Assembly: GCA_023460795.1 (NCBI GenBank)
Contig: JAEWPC010000023.1
Span: 1 to 34,829 of the forward strand
Direction: 5' to 3'
From: Bacillota bacterium
GTDB taxonomy: Bacteria > Bacillota > Bacilli > Paenibacillales > Paenibacillaceae
DNA: 34,829 nucleotides
The position numbers and the translations under genes are program-made. The stretch's first letter is position 1. Each line of letters begins with the position of its first letter. Below the pieces are notes generated by a model. The model was not told the DNA's origin. It worked only from the letters and a program-made list of their open reading frames with translations, and did not search any database. This document shows, piece after piece, positions 24,711 through 31,950 of this stretch.

Positions 24711-24747
24711 GACAACCCCGCTATATATAGTTAAAGGAGGGGTTGTC
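24711..24747 (+). promoter_or_regulatory. Hairpin enclosing the ytrH ribosome site
   Basis: GACAACCCC (24711-24719) and GGGGTTGTC (24739-24747) are perfect 9-base complements, and the second arm ends directly at the ytrH ATG. The AAAGGAGGGG ribosome site has its AAAGGA part in the loop and its GGGG in the stem. In RNA this would hinder initiation unless opened. Confidence 0.6.
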
Positions 24748-25074
24748 ATGGGAGATTTCTATACGAGAGCGGCGTTCTGTTTTCTCATTGCGTTCGGAAT
24801 CGTGCTCGGCGGGGCGCTTCTCGCGGGCGTTGGCTCGGTCCTGCTATGGACTCCCCCCAAGGAGAAAATGATGCAAGTCGCGGAACACTTGAAAATATGG
24901 GCGTTAGTCGCAGCCGTCGGGGGAACGATCGATCCGATCCGGGTCATCGAGTCGAATATGCTGGGGGGATATCTCTCTCCCGCGATGCAGCAAATCGGCT
25001 ATATCATGTTCGGGTTCCTCGGCGCGCATATCGGTACCGAGCTCGTACAATGGATGTGCCGCAGCGGCACGTGA
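24748..25074 (+). CDS. ytrH: Sporulation membrane protein YtrH
   Basis: A 108-residue YtrH-family membrane protein, needed for efficient spore formation in B. subtilis. Hydrophobic segments lie near residues 8-34 and 50-62, with a third near 78-100, and the family pattern GGTIDPIRVIESNMLGGYLSP is near 58-78. It begins at the ATG after AAAGGAGGGG. ytrI follows 16 bases later, so they form an operon diverging from dnaE. Confidence 0.93.
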   Translation: MGDFYTRAAFCFLIAFGIVLGGALLAGVGSVLLWTPPKEKMMQVAEHLKIWALVAAVGGTIDPIRVIESNMLGGYLSPAMQQIGYIMFGFLGAHIGTELVQWMCRSGT

Positions 25075-25090
25075 AGATGGAGAGATCGCG

Positions 25091-25585
25091 ATGCGAGTGC
25101 CTTCCTTCGATAGATTCCAACGGTTCATGCAGGTGACGGCATTCTTCGTGTGCGGCTTGATCGTCGGCAGCGCCGTGTTCGGGGCGTTAATGAACGACCA
25201 ATACGATTATGTAACCCAGCAGAACCTGCTGCTTAAACAGCATCTCGCAGGACTTGAGAAGGACTTGGCCCAATCCGAGAAAATCCGCAAGTCCAACGTG
25301 ATCAAAAGCATCGTCCCCTACGTGATCGAGCAGCCGGGCAAACCCCCGCTTGGCGTGCTGACCGAGACGGAAATCAAGAAACGGCTGCGGAAGGACCTCG
25401 ACATTTTCCTCGGGCGAAGCATTTACAACATCGATTCCGATGCGCCCCTTGCCCGTAAGCTGCTAAACAAAATCGTCTACGAGGACATCGGCGACAAAGA
25501 CTACGACGTGTCCATCCAGACGATGCTCGTCGAAGGCGGCGTGCTTCACGTGTGGGTGAACGTGAACGTGCATTTGCCGAAATAA
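25091..25585 (+). CDS. ytrI: Sporulation protein YtrI
   Basis: A 164-residue protein with one N-terminal membrane helix (about residues 14-36), a coiled-coil stretch near 45-70 (LLLKQHLAGLEKDLAQSEKI) and a C-terminal extracytoplasmic beta-rich domain, the arrangement of YtrI, which works with YtrH in sporulation. The ATG has GGAGAG 6 bases upstream. In B. subtilis nrnA (ytqI) comes next; here the next gene is ytpI after 105 bases. Confidence 0.88.
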   Translation: MRVPSFDRFQRFMQVTAFFVCGLIVGSAVFGALMNDQYDYVTQQNLLLKQHLAGLEKDLAQSEKIRKSNVIKSIVPYVIEQPGKPPLGVLTETEIKKRLRKDLDIFLGRSIYNIDSDAPLARKLLNKIVYEDIGDKDYDVSIQTMLVEGGVLHVWVNVNVHLPK

Positions 25586-25596
25586 GCGCAACGCTA

Positions 25597-25627
25597 AAGC
25601 CGCCCTTCCTCTATGGAAGCGCGGCTT
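25597..25627 (+). terminator. ytrI terminator
   Basis: Arms AAGCCGC-C-CTTCC (25597-25609) and GGAAG-C-GCGGCTT (25615-25627) form a long stem with one internal mismatch, starting 12 bases past the ytrI stop. The following tract CGGTCATTT is only weakly T-rich. Confidence 0.6.
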
Positions 25628-25637
25628 CGGTCATTTA

Positions 25638-25646
25638 TGGTACAAT
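25638..25646 (+). promoter_or_regulatory. ytpI promoter with extended -10
   Basis: TGGTACAAT has the TGn extension directly before a TACAAT -10. No good -35 is seen at the usual distance, which is tolerated with an extended -10. The ytpI ATG is 45 bases downstream. Confidence 0.45.
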
Positions 25647-25690
25647 ACGTTTCATTACAGCCTATATCTCGGAAGGAGCCGTCTTCACCC

Positions 25691-25999
25691 ATGGTTTTCG
25701 CGATTCAATTGGTGCTCACCATTCTCGTTATCGCCACTTGCTGCTTGTCCGTCCACTTCAGCTTCAAATCCCGCAAGACGCCGGACGTCAAGCAACGCGG
25801 ACTTTATGCCGCGCGCCTGAACATCAACATGGGGCTCATGCTGGTGTTCATCTCGATTCTGCTCTTGGTCATGTTCTCCGGCTCCAGCGTACGCGTCGTC
25901 GTCAGCTCGCTGTTCTTCCTGCTCGGCTTGTTCAACCTGTTCGCCGGCATGAAGAACCATTCGCACTTCGCCAGACTGCTGCAGCAGCAATCGCGCTAA
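25691..25999 (+). CDS. ytpI: YtpI family membrane protein
   Basis: A 102-residue small membrane protein with three hydrophobic segments near residues 3-20, 48-65 and 68-88, the charged loop SFKSRKTPDVKQRGLYAARLN between the first two, and a short basic tail. This matches the YtpI-like family (PF14007-type), whose function is not known. The start is the ATG at 25691, with AAGGAG 12 bases upstream, a long spacing; no better start exists. It converges on the ytoI gene with a single base between the stop codons. Confidence 0.82.
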   Translation: MVFAIQLVLTILVIATCCLSVHFSFKSRKTPDVKQRGLYAARLNINMGLMLVFISILLLVMFSGSSVRVVVSSLFFLLGLFNLFAGMKNHSHFARLLQQQSR

Positions 26000-26000
26000 G

Positions 26001-27344
26001 CTACGCCTGATCGATCGTCAGCACGGTCAGCATCGCTTTGGCGATCGCGTCCTCGTCCTGCATCGCCTGCACCTCGACCTTCACGTGCCTGCGGCTCGCT
26101 TCGATGATCAGCGGCATGATCGTTACGCTCGCGTCGATCGGAGCGGTCCGTAGAAAATACGTCGTCATATTGTCTAGCACGTGCTCGCGCTTCCCCAGAT
26201 CGGCCAATGCGAGGCTCGCCGCCTGTTGCATGAGCGCCGTCAGCACGCCCTCCGATATCGTCCCGAGCGGACCCGACATTTGCGGCGTCGCCGTTCCGAC
26301 GTAATAAGCTCTTCCTTCCGCATCCCGGTGCTCCGCAAACCCGCCCCACATGAGCGCGTCGAACGTCTCGCCTAATTGGGCGGGCCGATTGGCGAACTGC
26401 ATCGCCCGCAGCACCTCGCCCCTGCTGATCGCGCCGATCAGCTTCCGCTGGCGGTCTACGACCGGCAGCAGCTCGATGCCTTCCGATACCATCCGGTGAG
26501 CGGCCGATGCGACCGGCGTGCTGAGCGTCACCGTCATCGGGCGTCTCGTCATCAGCTTGTCCAGCGTCTGATCCGCCTTGGAACCGACGACGTCCTTGGA
26601 CGTAATCATCCCGACGACGCGATTCCATTCGTCCGTAACGGGAAACCTTCCGCTTCCCGTCTCCGCGCTCAGCTTCAGGAATTCGGCCACGTCCGCCGAC
26701 TGCTTCAACGCTTGCTGGCGGGACGACGGCGCGATCAGATCGCCGATAATCATAATTTTGCGTTTGATGAGCTGGTCGTACATCGCCCGGTTAATCATCG
26801 AAGCGACGGTGAACGTATCGTGCTTGCACGTTAAGATCGGCAGTTGGCGTTCGTTCGCGAGCCGTTTCACTTCTTCGCTCGTGCCAAATCCCCCCGTGAC
26901 GAGCACGCCCGCCCCATGCTCGAGCGCGGTGCGGTGGGCGTTCTCCCGGTTGCCGACGATGAGCAGGCTGCCCGCGTCGATATACGCCATCATCTCGTCC
27001 AGCTCCATCGCGCCGATGACGAACTTGTGCAGCGATTTCTCCAAGCCTTCTTCGCCGCCGAGCAGGCTGCCCTGGACGATGTCGAGCACCTCCGCGAATG
27101 TCAGCTGCTCCGGATTGCCGCGCCTTTTCTTATCGACGCGCACGGTCCCGATCCGTTCCTTCGTATTCACGATGCCGAGCTGCTCGGCCTCCTTGAGCGC
27201 GCGATAGGCGGTCCCGTCCGATACGCCCTTGTCCTTCGCCATCTGGCGAACGGACACTTTCGTCCCGATCGGAAGCGCGCGGATATACTGCAGCAGCTGT
27301 TCGTGTTTCGTCGCCTCGCCATGGCTTGTCTCGTTCCCGGACAT
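26001..27344 (-). CDS. ytoI: YtoI-like regulator: HTH, DRTGG, CBS pair, hotdog
   Basis: A 447-residue cytoplasmic protein with a clear domain series: an N-terminal winged HTH (about residues 15-65, VRQMAKDKGVSDGTAYRALKEAE), a DRTGG domain (about 80-190), a pair of CBS motifs (about 195-310, with RFPVTDEWNRVVGMITSKDVV and LLPVVDRQRKLIGAISRGEVL) and a C-terminal hotdog domain (about 325-440). It is probably a ligand-sensing regulator, with CBS binding adenosine nucleotides; the ligand and targets are unknown. The start is the ATG at 27344 with GGAGGA 6 bases upstream. ytpI and ytoI are also neighbours in B. subtilis. Confidence 0.9.
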   Translation of the reverse strand: MSGNETSHGEATKHEQLLQYIRALPIGTKVSVRQMAKDKGVSDGTAYRALKEAEQLGIVNTKERIGTVRVDKKRRGNPEQLTFAEVLDIVQGSLLGGEEGLEKSLHKFVIGAMELDEMMAYIDAGSLLIVGNRENAHRTALEHGAGVLVTGGFGTSEEVKRLANERQLPILTCKHDTFTVASMINRAMYDQLIKRKIMIIGDLIAPSSRQQALKQSADVAEFLKLSAETGSGRFPVTDEWNRVVGMITSKDVVGSKADQTLDKLMTRRPMTVTLSTPVASAAHRMVSEGIELLPVVDRQRKLIGAISRGEVLRAMQFANRPAQLGETFDALMWGGFAEHRDAEGRAYYVGTATPQMSGPLGTISEGVLTALMQQAASLALADLGKREHVLDNMTTYFLRTAPIDASVTIMPLIIEASRRHVKVEVQAMQDEDAIAKAMLTVLTIDQA

Positions 27345-27391
27345 CAGGTTTCCTCCCGCTAACGGTTCGTCTGTATACATTAGCTTATAAC

Positions 27392-27435
27392 AGAAGGCTG
27401 CCCAGAGCGCAATCGCGCGCTTGGAGCAGCCTTCT
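27392..27435 (-). terminator. Terminator after the membrane protein gene at 27464
   Basis: AGAAGGCTGC (27392-27401) and GCAGCCTTCT (27426-27435) are perfect 10-base complements, with GCGC/GCGC pairing inside. It lies 28 bases past the minus-strand stop. The tract after it is GTTATAAG, only weakly T-rich. Confidence 0.65.
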
Positions 27436-27463
27436 TCGATTCGATCGGAACGATCGGCCTTAC

Positions 27464-28159
27464 TTACGTGAAGAGCTTATAAACGATATAGGCGGCGATC
27501 CCGAATCCGCCGACGGATTGGTAGATGTACGGGAATACGCGCTCGCGGCTGACTTCATGCAGCGCCAAGCCTTGAATGACGAGCACGACCAGGCTGAGAA
27601 GCAGGAACATCGTCGCGACGAACGCGCCGAGCTCTGCCGAGATGAACGTAAGGAGGGCGGCGATGATGAGCCCCGCGCCCGTCTGTACTTGCGTGCCGCC
27701 GTAGTACGTCGCGGCTTCCTGCCACGAGCGCTTGCGGCCGCCGATCCAGTTGCCGACGAGCGTGAACGCTACCGCGGCAAGCGCAATCGCGCAAATGCCG
27801 AGGATTAAGTATTTGCCGGCGCCCATCGAGCCGTATAGGCTCCAGAACGGCGAATCGAATGCTTTGCTCAGCGAGCCGAGCGCGCCGAACAGGTCTCCCA
27901 GACCTTCGACTCCCGACGTATCCGGAGTCGTCTCTTCATGCAAAGCCCATACGAAAAACCAGAATCCGATGACTCCGATCGCGGCGCCGATCGCGCCGTA
28001 GATCCAGTCGGTCGCCGGCTGCAGCTTCACGCTAGCAGTCGGATTCTTAAGCAAGCCTAGCAGCTTCTGTCCATCGATGTTGGCAGCCGGATTAGTCGGC
28101 CGTTGCGGGGCAGGCGCCCCTCCCGGTGCGTTCTCTAGGCTGGTATTGTTGTCGGACAT
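27464..28159 (-). CDS. Integral membrane protein, Yip1-like topology
   Basis: A 231-residue protein with a Pro/Ala/Asn-rich cytoplasmic N-terminus (residues 1-45) followed by five hydrophobic segments near 52-72, 112-138, 162-182, 186-202 and 208-228. The WIGGRKRSWQEAATYYGGTQV stretch resembles the loop of Yip1/DUF1282-type proteins, but the match is by topology only and the function is unknown. The ATG has GAGGAGG 8 bases upstream. It lies 74 bases after the ABC transporter gene on the same strand, so they may be co-transcribed; a small CCGTC/GACGG hairpin lies between them. Confidence 0.7.
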   Translation of the reverse strand: MSDNNTSLENAPGGAPAPQRPTNPAANIDGQKLLGLLKNPTASVKLQPATDWIYGAIGAAIGVIGFWFFVWALHEETTPDTSGVEGLGDLFGALGSLSKAFDSPFWSLYGSMGAGKYLILGICAIALAAVAFTLVGNWIGGRKRSWQEAATYYGGTQVQTGAGLIIAALLTFISAELGAFVATMFLLLSLVVLVIQGLALHEVSRERVFPYIYQSVGGFGIAAYIVYKLFT

Positions 28160-28233
28160 CCCATATTCCTCCTCAAACTACAATTGGAATCATTTGCTAT
28201 ATACCGTCATTCGACGGCAACAGATGAAATCCT

Positions 28234-30039
28234 TTAATTTTGAAGCATTTTCAGCTGATAAAACTCGCCCTTCAGTGCCATAAGCTCCTCGTATGTGCCA
28301 ATCTCGACGCATTTGCCCATCTTCATGACGACGATACGGTCCGCGTCCCGGATCGTGGACAACCGGTGCGCGACGATGAACGTCGTGCGTCCCTTGATCA
28401 GCTTCTGCATCGCCTGCTGCACATGGTACTCGGACTCGTTATCGAGCGCGGACGTCGCCTCGTCCAGCAGGATGACTTTCGGATCGCGGATGAGCGCCCT
28501 GGCGATGGCGATCCTCTGCCGTTGACCCCCGGAGAGGCGGCCGCCATGCTGGCCGATCGCCGAGTCGAGCCCTTCGGGCAGCTGGGCGATGACGTCTTCT
28601 AGATGCGTCATGCGAATGACTTCGCGCAGCTTCTCTTCGCTCACGGTAGGCAGGCCGTAGGTGATGTTCTCGCGAATCGTACCGGAGAACAACACCGTGC
28701 TCTGATGCACGACCGCCAGGTGCTTGCGATACGAGGCCATGTCCAGTTCTTCCATCGGGACGCCGTCGAACGTCACTTGACCGCCATTCGGCTTGTTGAA
28801 GCCGATGACAAGATTGAGCACCGTTGACTTTCCTGCGCCCGAGGCTCCGACGAGCGCGATACTCTCACCTGCCTTCACGTCGAGATTGAAATTCGAGAGC
28901 ACGTGGCGATCGGAGTTCGGATAGCCGAAATGTACGTTATGGAAAGAGAATCGGCCGCTAACGTCATCGACCTTGCGCTTGCCTTGATACGCTTCGACGT
29001 CTTTGGACAGCAGGATTTCGGTCACGGAGTAGATCGATTCGAAGCCTTTGGCGATTTGCGGGTAGACGGTCAACAGCGCGGATACCGAGTTCAGGATCAT
29101 GCCGAAAAACGATTGATAGAGCACGACGTCGCCGACGGGGATCTTGCCGCGTATGGCGAGCCATACCGTAAAGCCGAGACAGAACACCTGGAACAGCTGG
29201 AACACGACCCACGCTACGGAGCCGAAATACGCTTCGACGATGTCCAGGCGATAGCCCTTCGTTCTCAAATGGTTCAGCGTGGCGTCTATTTTGCGGATCT
29301 CGGTCTTCTCCAGCCCGTGCGCCCTCGTCACCGGAAGCATGCCGACCATCTCGTTCACTTGGCCGGACATCGATTCGATCTGCGAGCGGAACTCCGAGTT
29401 GGAGCGCCGGACTTTGAAGCGGAAGAACCGGACGAGCACCAGCGCCGCCGGTATAGTCAGCACGAAGAAGCCCATGACCGTCATGCTGCGGGACGACGTG
29501 AGTACGATGGCGATAATGACGCTAAGAATCGCGGGGAAGAACGACACCATGATTTGCTTGGACAGCTGCTCGATCGCTTCGACGTCGCGCAGCACCTTCG
29601 TCTGCAGCTTGCCGGCCGACAGCTCGCCGTGCGCGGACATCGACAGCCGCTGAAGCTTGCGCACGAGCGTGCTCCTGAGCCCTGCTTCGACGAACCTGAT
29701 GGCCTTGCTCATATAACTGATATGCAGCACCTGGGTCGGGATATTCTGCACGATAACGACCATCATGATGATCAAGTTGATCCATAGACTTCTCATGCTG
29801 TGGTCGGTAGGCTTCGTCGCGATGTTAATGAGGTTAGCCGTGACGATCGGAAGCACGTAAACCGGGGAATGTTTGATTAGGAAAAATAAGATAGATAGCA
29901 GAAGCTTGCTCCAATGCTGGCGATAGAGCTGGAAGAGCAGCCGCGATGGGCGGCGGTCGGTTAACGAATCGTCGTCAAGCAGCTCCTCCAAGCCGTACGA
30001 TGGTGCATCGTGAGTGTTCGTGGCTGTAGCGGATGGCAA
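28234..30039 (-). CDS. ABC transporter, fused membrane and ATPase domains
   Basis: A 601-residue half-transporter of the type IV exporter (MsbA/MDR) family. Six transmembrane helices cover about residues 45-330, followed by the nucleotide-binding domain with Walker A GASGAGKST near 403, the signature LSGGQRQRIAIARAL near 505, Walker B VILLDEATSALD near 527 and the H-loop AHRLST near 560. Substrate is unknown. It likely works as a homodimer, since no partner subunit is adjacent. The start is a TTG at 30039 with GGAGAG 6 bases upstream; no in-frame ATG is nearby. The 50-base tandem array lies upstream; a TATAGT at 30103-30108 on the minus strand may be its -10. Confidence 0.9.
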   Translation of the reverse strand: MPSATATNTHDAPSYGLEELLDDDSLTDRRPSRLLFQLYRQHWSKLLLSILFFLIKHSPVYVLPIVTANLINIATKPTDHSMRSLWINLIIMMVVIVQNIPTQVLHISYMSKAIRFVEAGLRSTLVRKLQRLSMSAHGELSAGKLQTKVLRDVEAIEQLSKQIMVSFFPAILSVIIAIVLTSSRSMTVMGFFVLTIPAALVLVRFFRFKVRRSNSEFRSQIESMSGQVNEMVGMLPVTRAHGLEKTEIRKIDATLNHLRTKGYRLDIVEAYFGSVAWVVFQLFQVFCLGFTVWLAIRGKIPVGDVVLYQSFFGMILNSVSALLTVYPQIAKGFESIYSVTEILLSKDVEAYQGKRKVDDVSGRFSFHNVHFGYPNSDRHVLSNFNLDVKAGESIALVGASGAGKSTVLNLVIGFNKPNGGQVTFDGVPMEELDMASYRKHLAVVHQSTVLFSGTIRENITYGLPTVSEEKLREVIRMTHLEDVIAQLPEGLDSAIGQHGGRLSGGQRQRIAIARALIRDPKVILLDEATSALDNESEYHVQQAMQKLIKGRTTFIVAHRLSTIRDADRIVVMKMGKCVEIGTYEELMALKGEFYQLKMLQN

Positions 30040-30130
30040 ATGGTTCTCTCCTCTGAACGCGCGTTTATGACCCCATTTTCGTTTATTTGCTTCGGCTTGT
30101 AAACTATAAATTCTCGAGTGTGCTCTCTGT

Positions 30131-30612
30131 AACGACCTACGAGGATGCTACAGCGGGGCGTCTGCGATTTCTCGCTCTCCAACGGCCTGCGAGAACGTTA
30201 CAGCGGCGCGTGTGTGATTTCTCGCTCCGCAACGGCCTGGGAGACCGTTACAGCGGCGCGTCTGCGATTCCTCGCTCTCCAACGGCCTGTGAGACCGCTA
30301 CAGCGGCGCGTGTGTGATTTCTCGCTCCACAACGGCCTGTGAGGCCGCTACAGCGGCGCATCTACGATTTCTCACTCTCCAACAGCCTACGAGACCGCTA
30401 CAGCGGCGCGTCTGCGATTTCTCACTCCGCAACCGCCTGCGAGACCGTTACAGCGGCGCGTCTGCGATTTCTCACTCCGCAACGGCCTGTGAGACCGTTA
30501 CAGCGGCGCGTTTGCGATTTCTCACGCTGCAACCGCCTGCGAGACCGCTACAATTGTGCGTCTGCGATTTCTCGCTCTCCAACGGCCTGCGAGACCGTTA
30601 CAGCGGCGCGTT
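30131..30612. repeat. Tandem array, exact 50-base unit, 9.6 copies
   Basis: Units begin AACgGCCTGC at 30131, 30181, 30231 and so on every 50 bases to 30581, with no length change. The consensus reads AACGGCCTGCGAGACCGYTA, CAGCGGCGCGTCTGCGATTT, then CTCGCTCTCC. CCGCTACAGCGG is a small palindrome inside each unit, and CGAGA/TCTCG arms enclose it, so each unit can fold as a nested hairpin. Substitutions are scattered, and some alternate between copies (TCTGCG/TGTGTG, CTCTCC/CTCCGC). It occupies most of the spacer between an orphan regulator and the ABC exporter gene. Confidence 0.95.
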
Positions 30613-30618
30613 ACCCCG

Positions 30619-30683
30619 CAAAAACAAAAAGCCCGGCCTCCGAATCGCTTGACGAGATCGTCAGCGAGACGAAGAACGGGCTT
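30619..30683 (-). terminator. Terminator of the LuxR-type gene
   Basis: AAGCCCG (30629-30635) and CGGGCTT (30677-30683) form the outer stem, with a second TGACGA/TCGTCA stem inside. On the minus strand it is followed by TTTTGTTTTTG. It lies 20 bases past the stop codon and separates that gene from the tandem array. Confidence 0.75.
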
Positions 30684-30702
30684 GTGCAACGCTTATGTAT
30701 GC

Positions 30703-30975
30703 TTATGCACCGATCAGCCTTAGGATGAGAGACGCTTTCGAGTTCACGTTCAGCTTCAGATTGATCCGAGAGATGTGGACTTTAACCGTATTCTGGCTAA
30801 TGCCGAGCAGTAAGGCAATTTCGCGATAATTGAAATCTTTCATCCAATACCCGATAATTTCTTTTTCCCGCTCCGTCAGATGATACTCTTCGCTCGCCTG
30901 CTGCAGCATGTCCTCCAGCTTGACCTGAATCAATGTGCACGCATCCCCTTTACTCGTATCGTCCTCCGACCTCAT
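30703..30975 (-). CDS. Stand-alone LuxR/GerE-type HTH protein
   Basis: A protein of up to 90 residues, most of it one LuxR-type DNA-binding domain: LTEREKEIIGYWMKDFNYREIALLLGISQNTVKVHISRINLKLNV at about 33-77. There is no receiver or sensor domain, as in GerE, but the sequence is clearly distinct from the gerE product in this window. The start is uncertain. The ATG at 30975 has no ribosome site and lies in an inverted repeat. A TTG at 30933 with AAAGGGG 11 bases upstream is an alternative that would give about 76 residues. Targets are unknown; a sporulation role is only suggested by the family and the nearby gerE. Confidence 0.82.
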   Translation of the reverse strand: MRSEDDTSKGDACTLIQVKLEDMLQQASEEYHLTEREKEIIGYWMKDFNYREIALLLGISQNTVKVHISRINLKLNVNSKASLILRLIGA

Positions 30976-31009
30976 TTTCGCGAAATGAGCGTCTTTATCG
31001 ACGATTATA
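30971..31009 (-). promoter_or_regulatory. -10 and palindrome before the LuxR-type gene
   Basis: On the minus strand TATAAT (31009-31004) is followed by the inverted repeat CTCATTT-N5-AAATGAG (30971-30989), which covers the ATG at 30975. No good -35 is visible. The palindrome could be an operator or an RNA hairpin hiding the start. Confidence 0.45.
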
Positions 31010-31078
31010 GGAGATCGGCAACGAGAATGCTGTCGAACCCTCGTGTCGGTTGATTTTATTTATGGCTATTTATAACCA

Positions 31079-31798
31079 TTACCACGGCAGAGGCTTGCCG
31101 AGCAGATCGACATATGCAGGCTTGTCGGTTCTGAATCGCTCGGGAGACCGCGCAAGGGCGATGATATGTCCGGCGGCTTCATCGGGCGTATAGGTCGCTC
31201 CCGCGTCGAGCATGCCCTGCATGAACGTCTGGACCCAGCCCGGATGCACGGATACCACGGCAGCGCCGGCTTCCTTCACGTGGTTGTGCAGCAGCGCGGT
31301 CTGCATGTTGAGCGCGGATTTCGACATCGCGTAGGCGAACCAATTGTTCCGCCAGCAATCGCCGACGCTTCCCGCCTCCGACGAAATATTCATAATCAGC
31401 TTACGCTCCGAGCGCTTGACGAGCGGCAGCAGCGCGCCGTTCACCCTAAGCGGACCGAGAGCGTTCACGTTGTAGACGCGAAGCATGTCCTCGTAGTCCA
31501 GGTCATCTTCGATCGTGCGCGTAATGTCGCCTAGAATCGCCGCGTTATTGATCAGCACGTCGATCCGTTCCGCGTAAGCTTCAATCGACCGAGCCGCCTC
31601 TTTAACGCTAGCCTCGCTTGAGACGTCCATATGTACGAGATGCAGCTTGTCTCCGTATATTTTCCGCAGCGAGATGTGCACTTCATTCTCTTCAGCCGCG
31701 TAGCGTCCCGCGATGACGCTCGCCCCTTGCTCCAGCCACCCGCGGACGAGCGCCAGCCCTAATCCGCGATCCGTTCCCGTCACGCACGCCGTCAACAT
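31079..31798 (-). CDS. Short-chain dehydrogenase/reductase
   Basis: A 239-residue SDR oxidoreductase, a cytoplasmic Rossmann enzyme using NAD(P)H. The cofactor loop is TGTDRGLG at residues 8-15, NNAA near 87-90, and the catalytic Ser/Tyr/Lys appear as NISSEAG near 138 and YAMSKSA near 155. The HPGWVQT motif follows. This form (TGTDRGLG, C-terminal LGKPLPW) is related to the CsgA/sniffer-like carbonyl reductases; the substrate is unknown. The ATG has GGAGG 7 bases upstream. It stands between the LuxR-type gene and gerE with its own likely promoter. Confidence 0.9.
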   Translation of the reverse strand: MLTACVTGTDRGLGLALVRGWLEQGASVIAGRYAAEENEVHISLRKIYGDKLHLVHMDVSSEASVKEAARSIEAYAERIDVLINNAAILGDITRTIEDDLDYEDMLRVYNVNALGPLRVNGALLPLVKRSERKLIMNISSEAGSVGDCWRNNWFAYAMSKSALNMQTALLHNHVKEAGAAVVSVHPGWVQTFMQGMLDAGATYTPDEAAGHIIALARSPERFRTDKPAYVDLLGKPLPW

Positions 31799-31831
31799 CC
31801 TACCGCCTCCATCGTATTCGTTCTATTGTCT

Positions 31832-31861
31832 ATTGTAATCGGTGCGATCGGCCGGAATCAA
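31832..31861 (-). promoter_or_regulatory. SDR promoter (SigA-like)
   Basis: On the minus strand TTGATT (31861-31856) and TACAAT (31837-31832) are 18 bases apart, about 33 bases before the SDR ATG. The -35 overlaps the end of the gerE terminator. Confidence 0.5.
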
Positions 31862-31910
31862 AAAAGCCTCCTCCCGTCTCCCATCTGCTGGGCGGCGTTG
31901 AAGAAGGCTC
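31860..31910 (-). terminator. gerE intrinsic terminator
   Basis: Arms at 31866-31875 and 31901-31910 form a 10-base stem in minus-strand RNA using two G-U pairs, followed by a run of seven T. The pairing is complete only on the minus strand, so it serves gerE, whose stop is 41 bases upstream. Confidence 0.75.
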
Positions 31911-31950
31911 GCGCTACATCGACGAGCGGCTAAAGTCGTGCATAGTGTCT

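Noticed and set aside
30131..30612. Tandem 50-base array as a CRISPR array
   Set aside because: The units are contiguous and repeat along their full length; there are no unique spacers between conserved repeats, and no cas genes are nearby.
30087..30728. Overlapping plus-strand open frames across the 50-base array as repeat proteins
   Set aside because: Because 50 is not a multiple of three, the same DNA is read in all three frames in turn, giving 50-residue periodic peptides. They are open only because the unit lacks stop codons; no ribosome site is seen.
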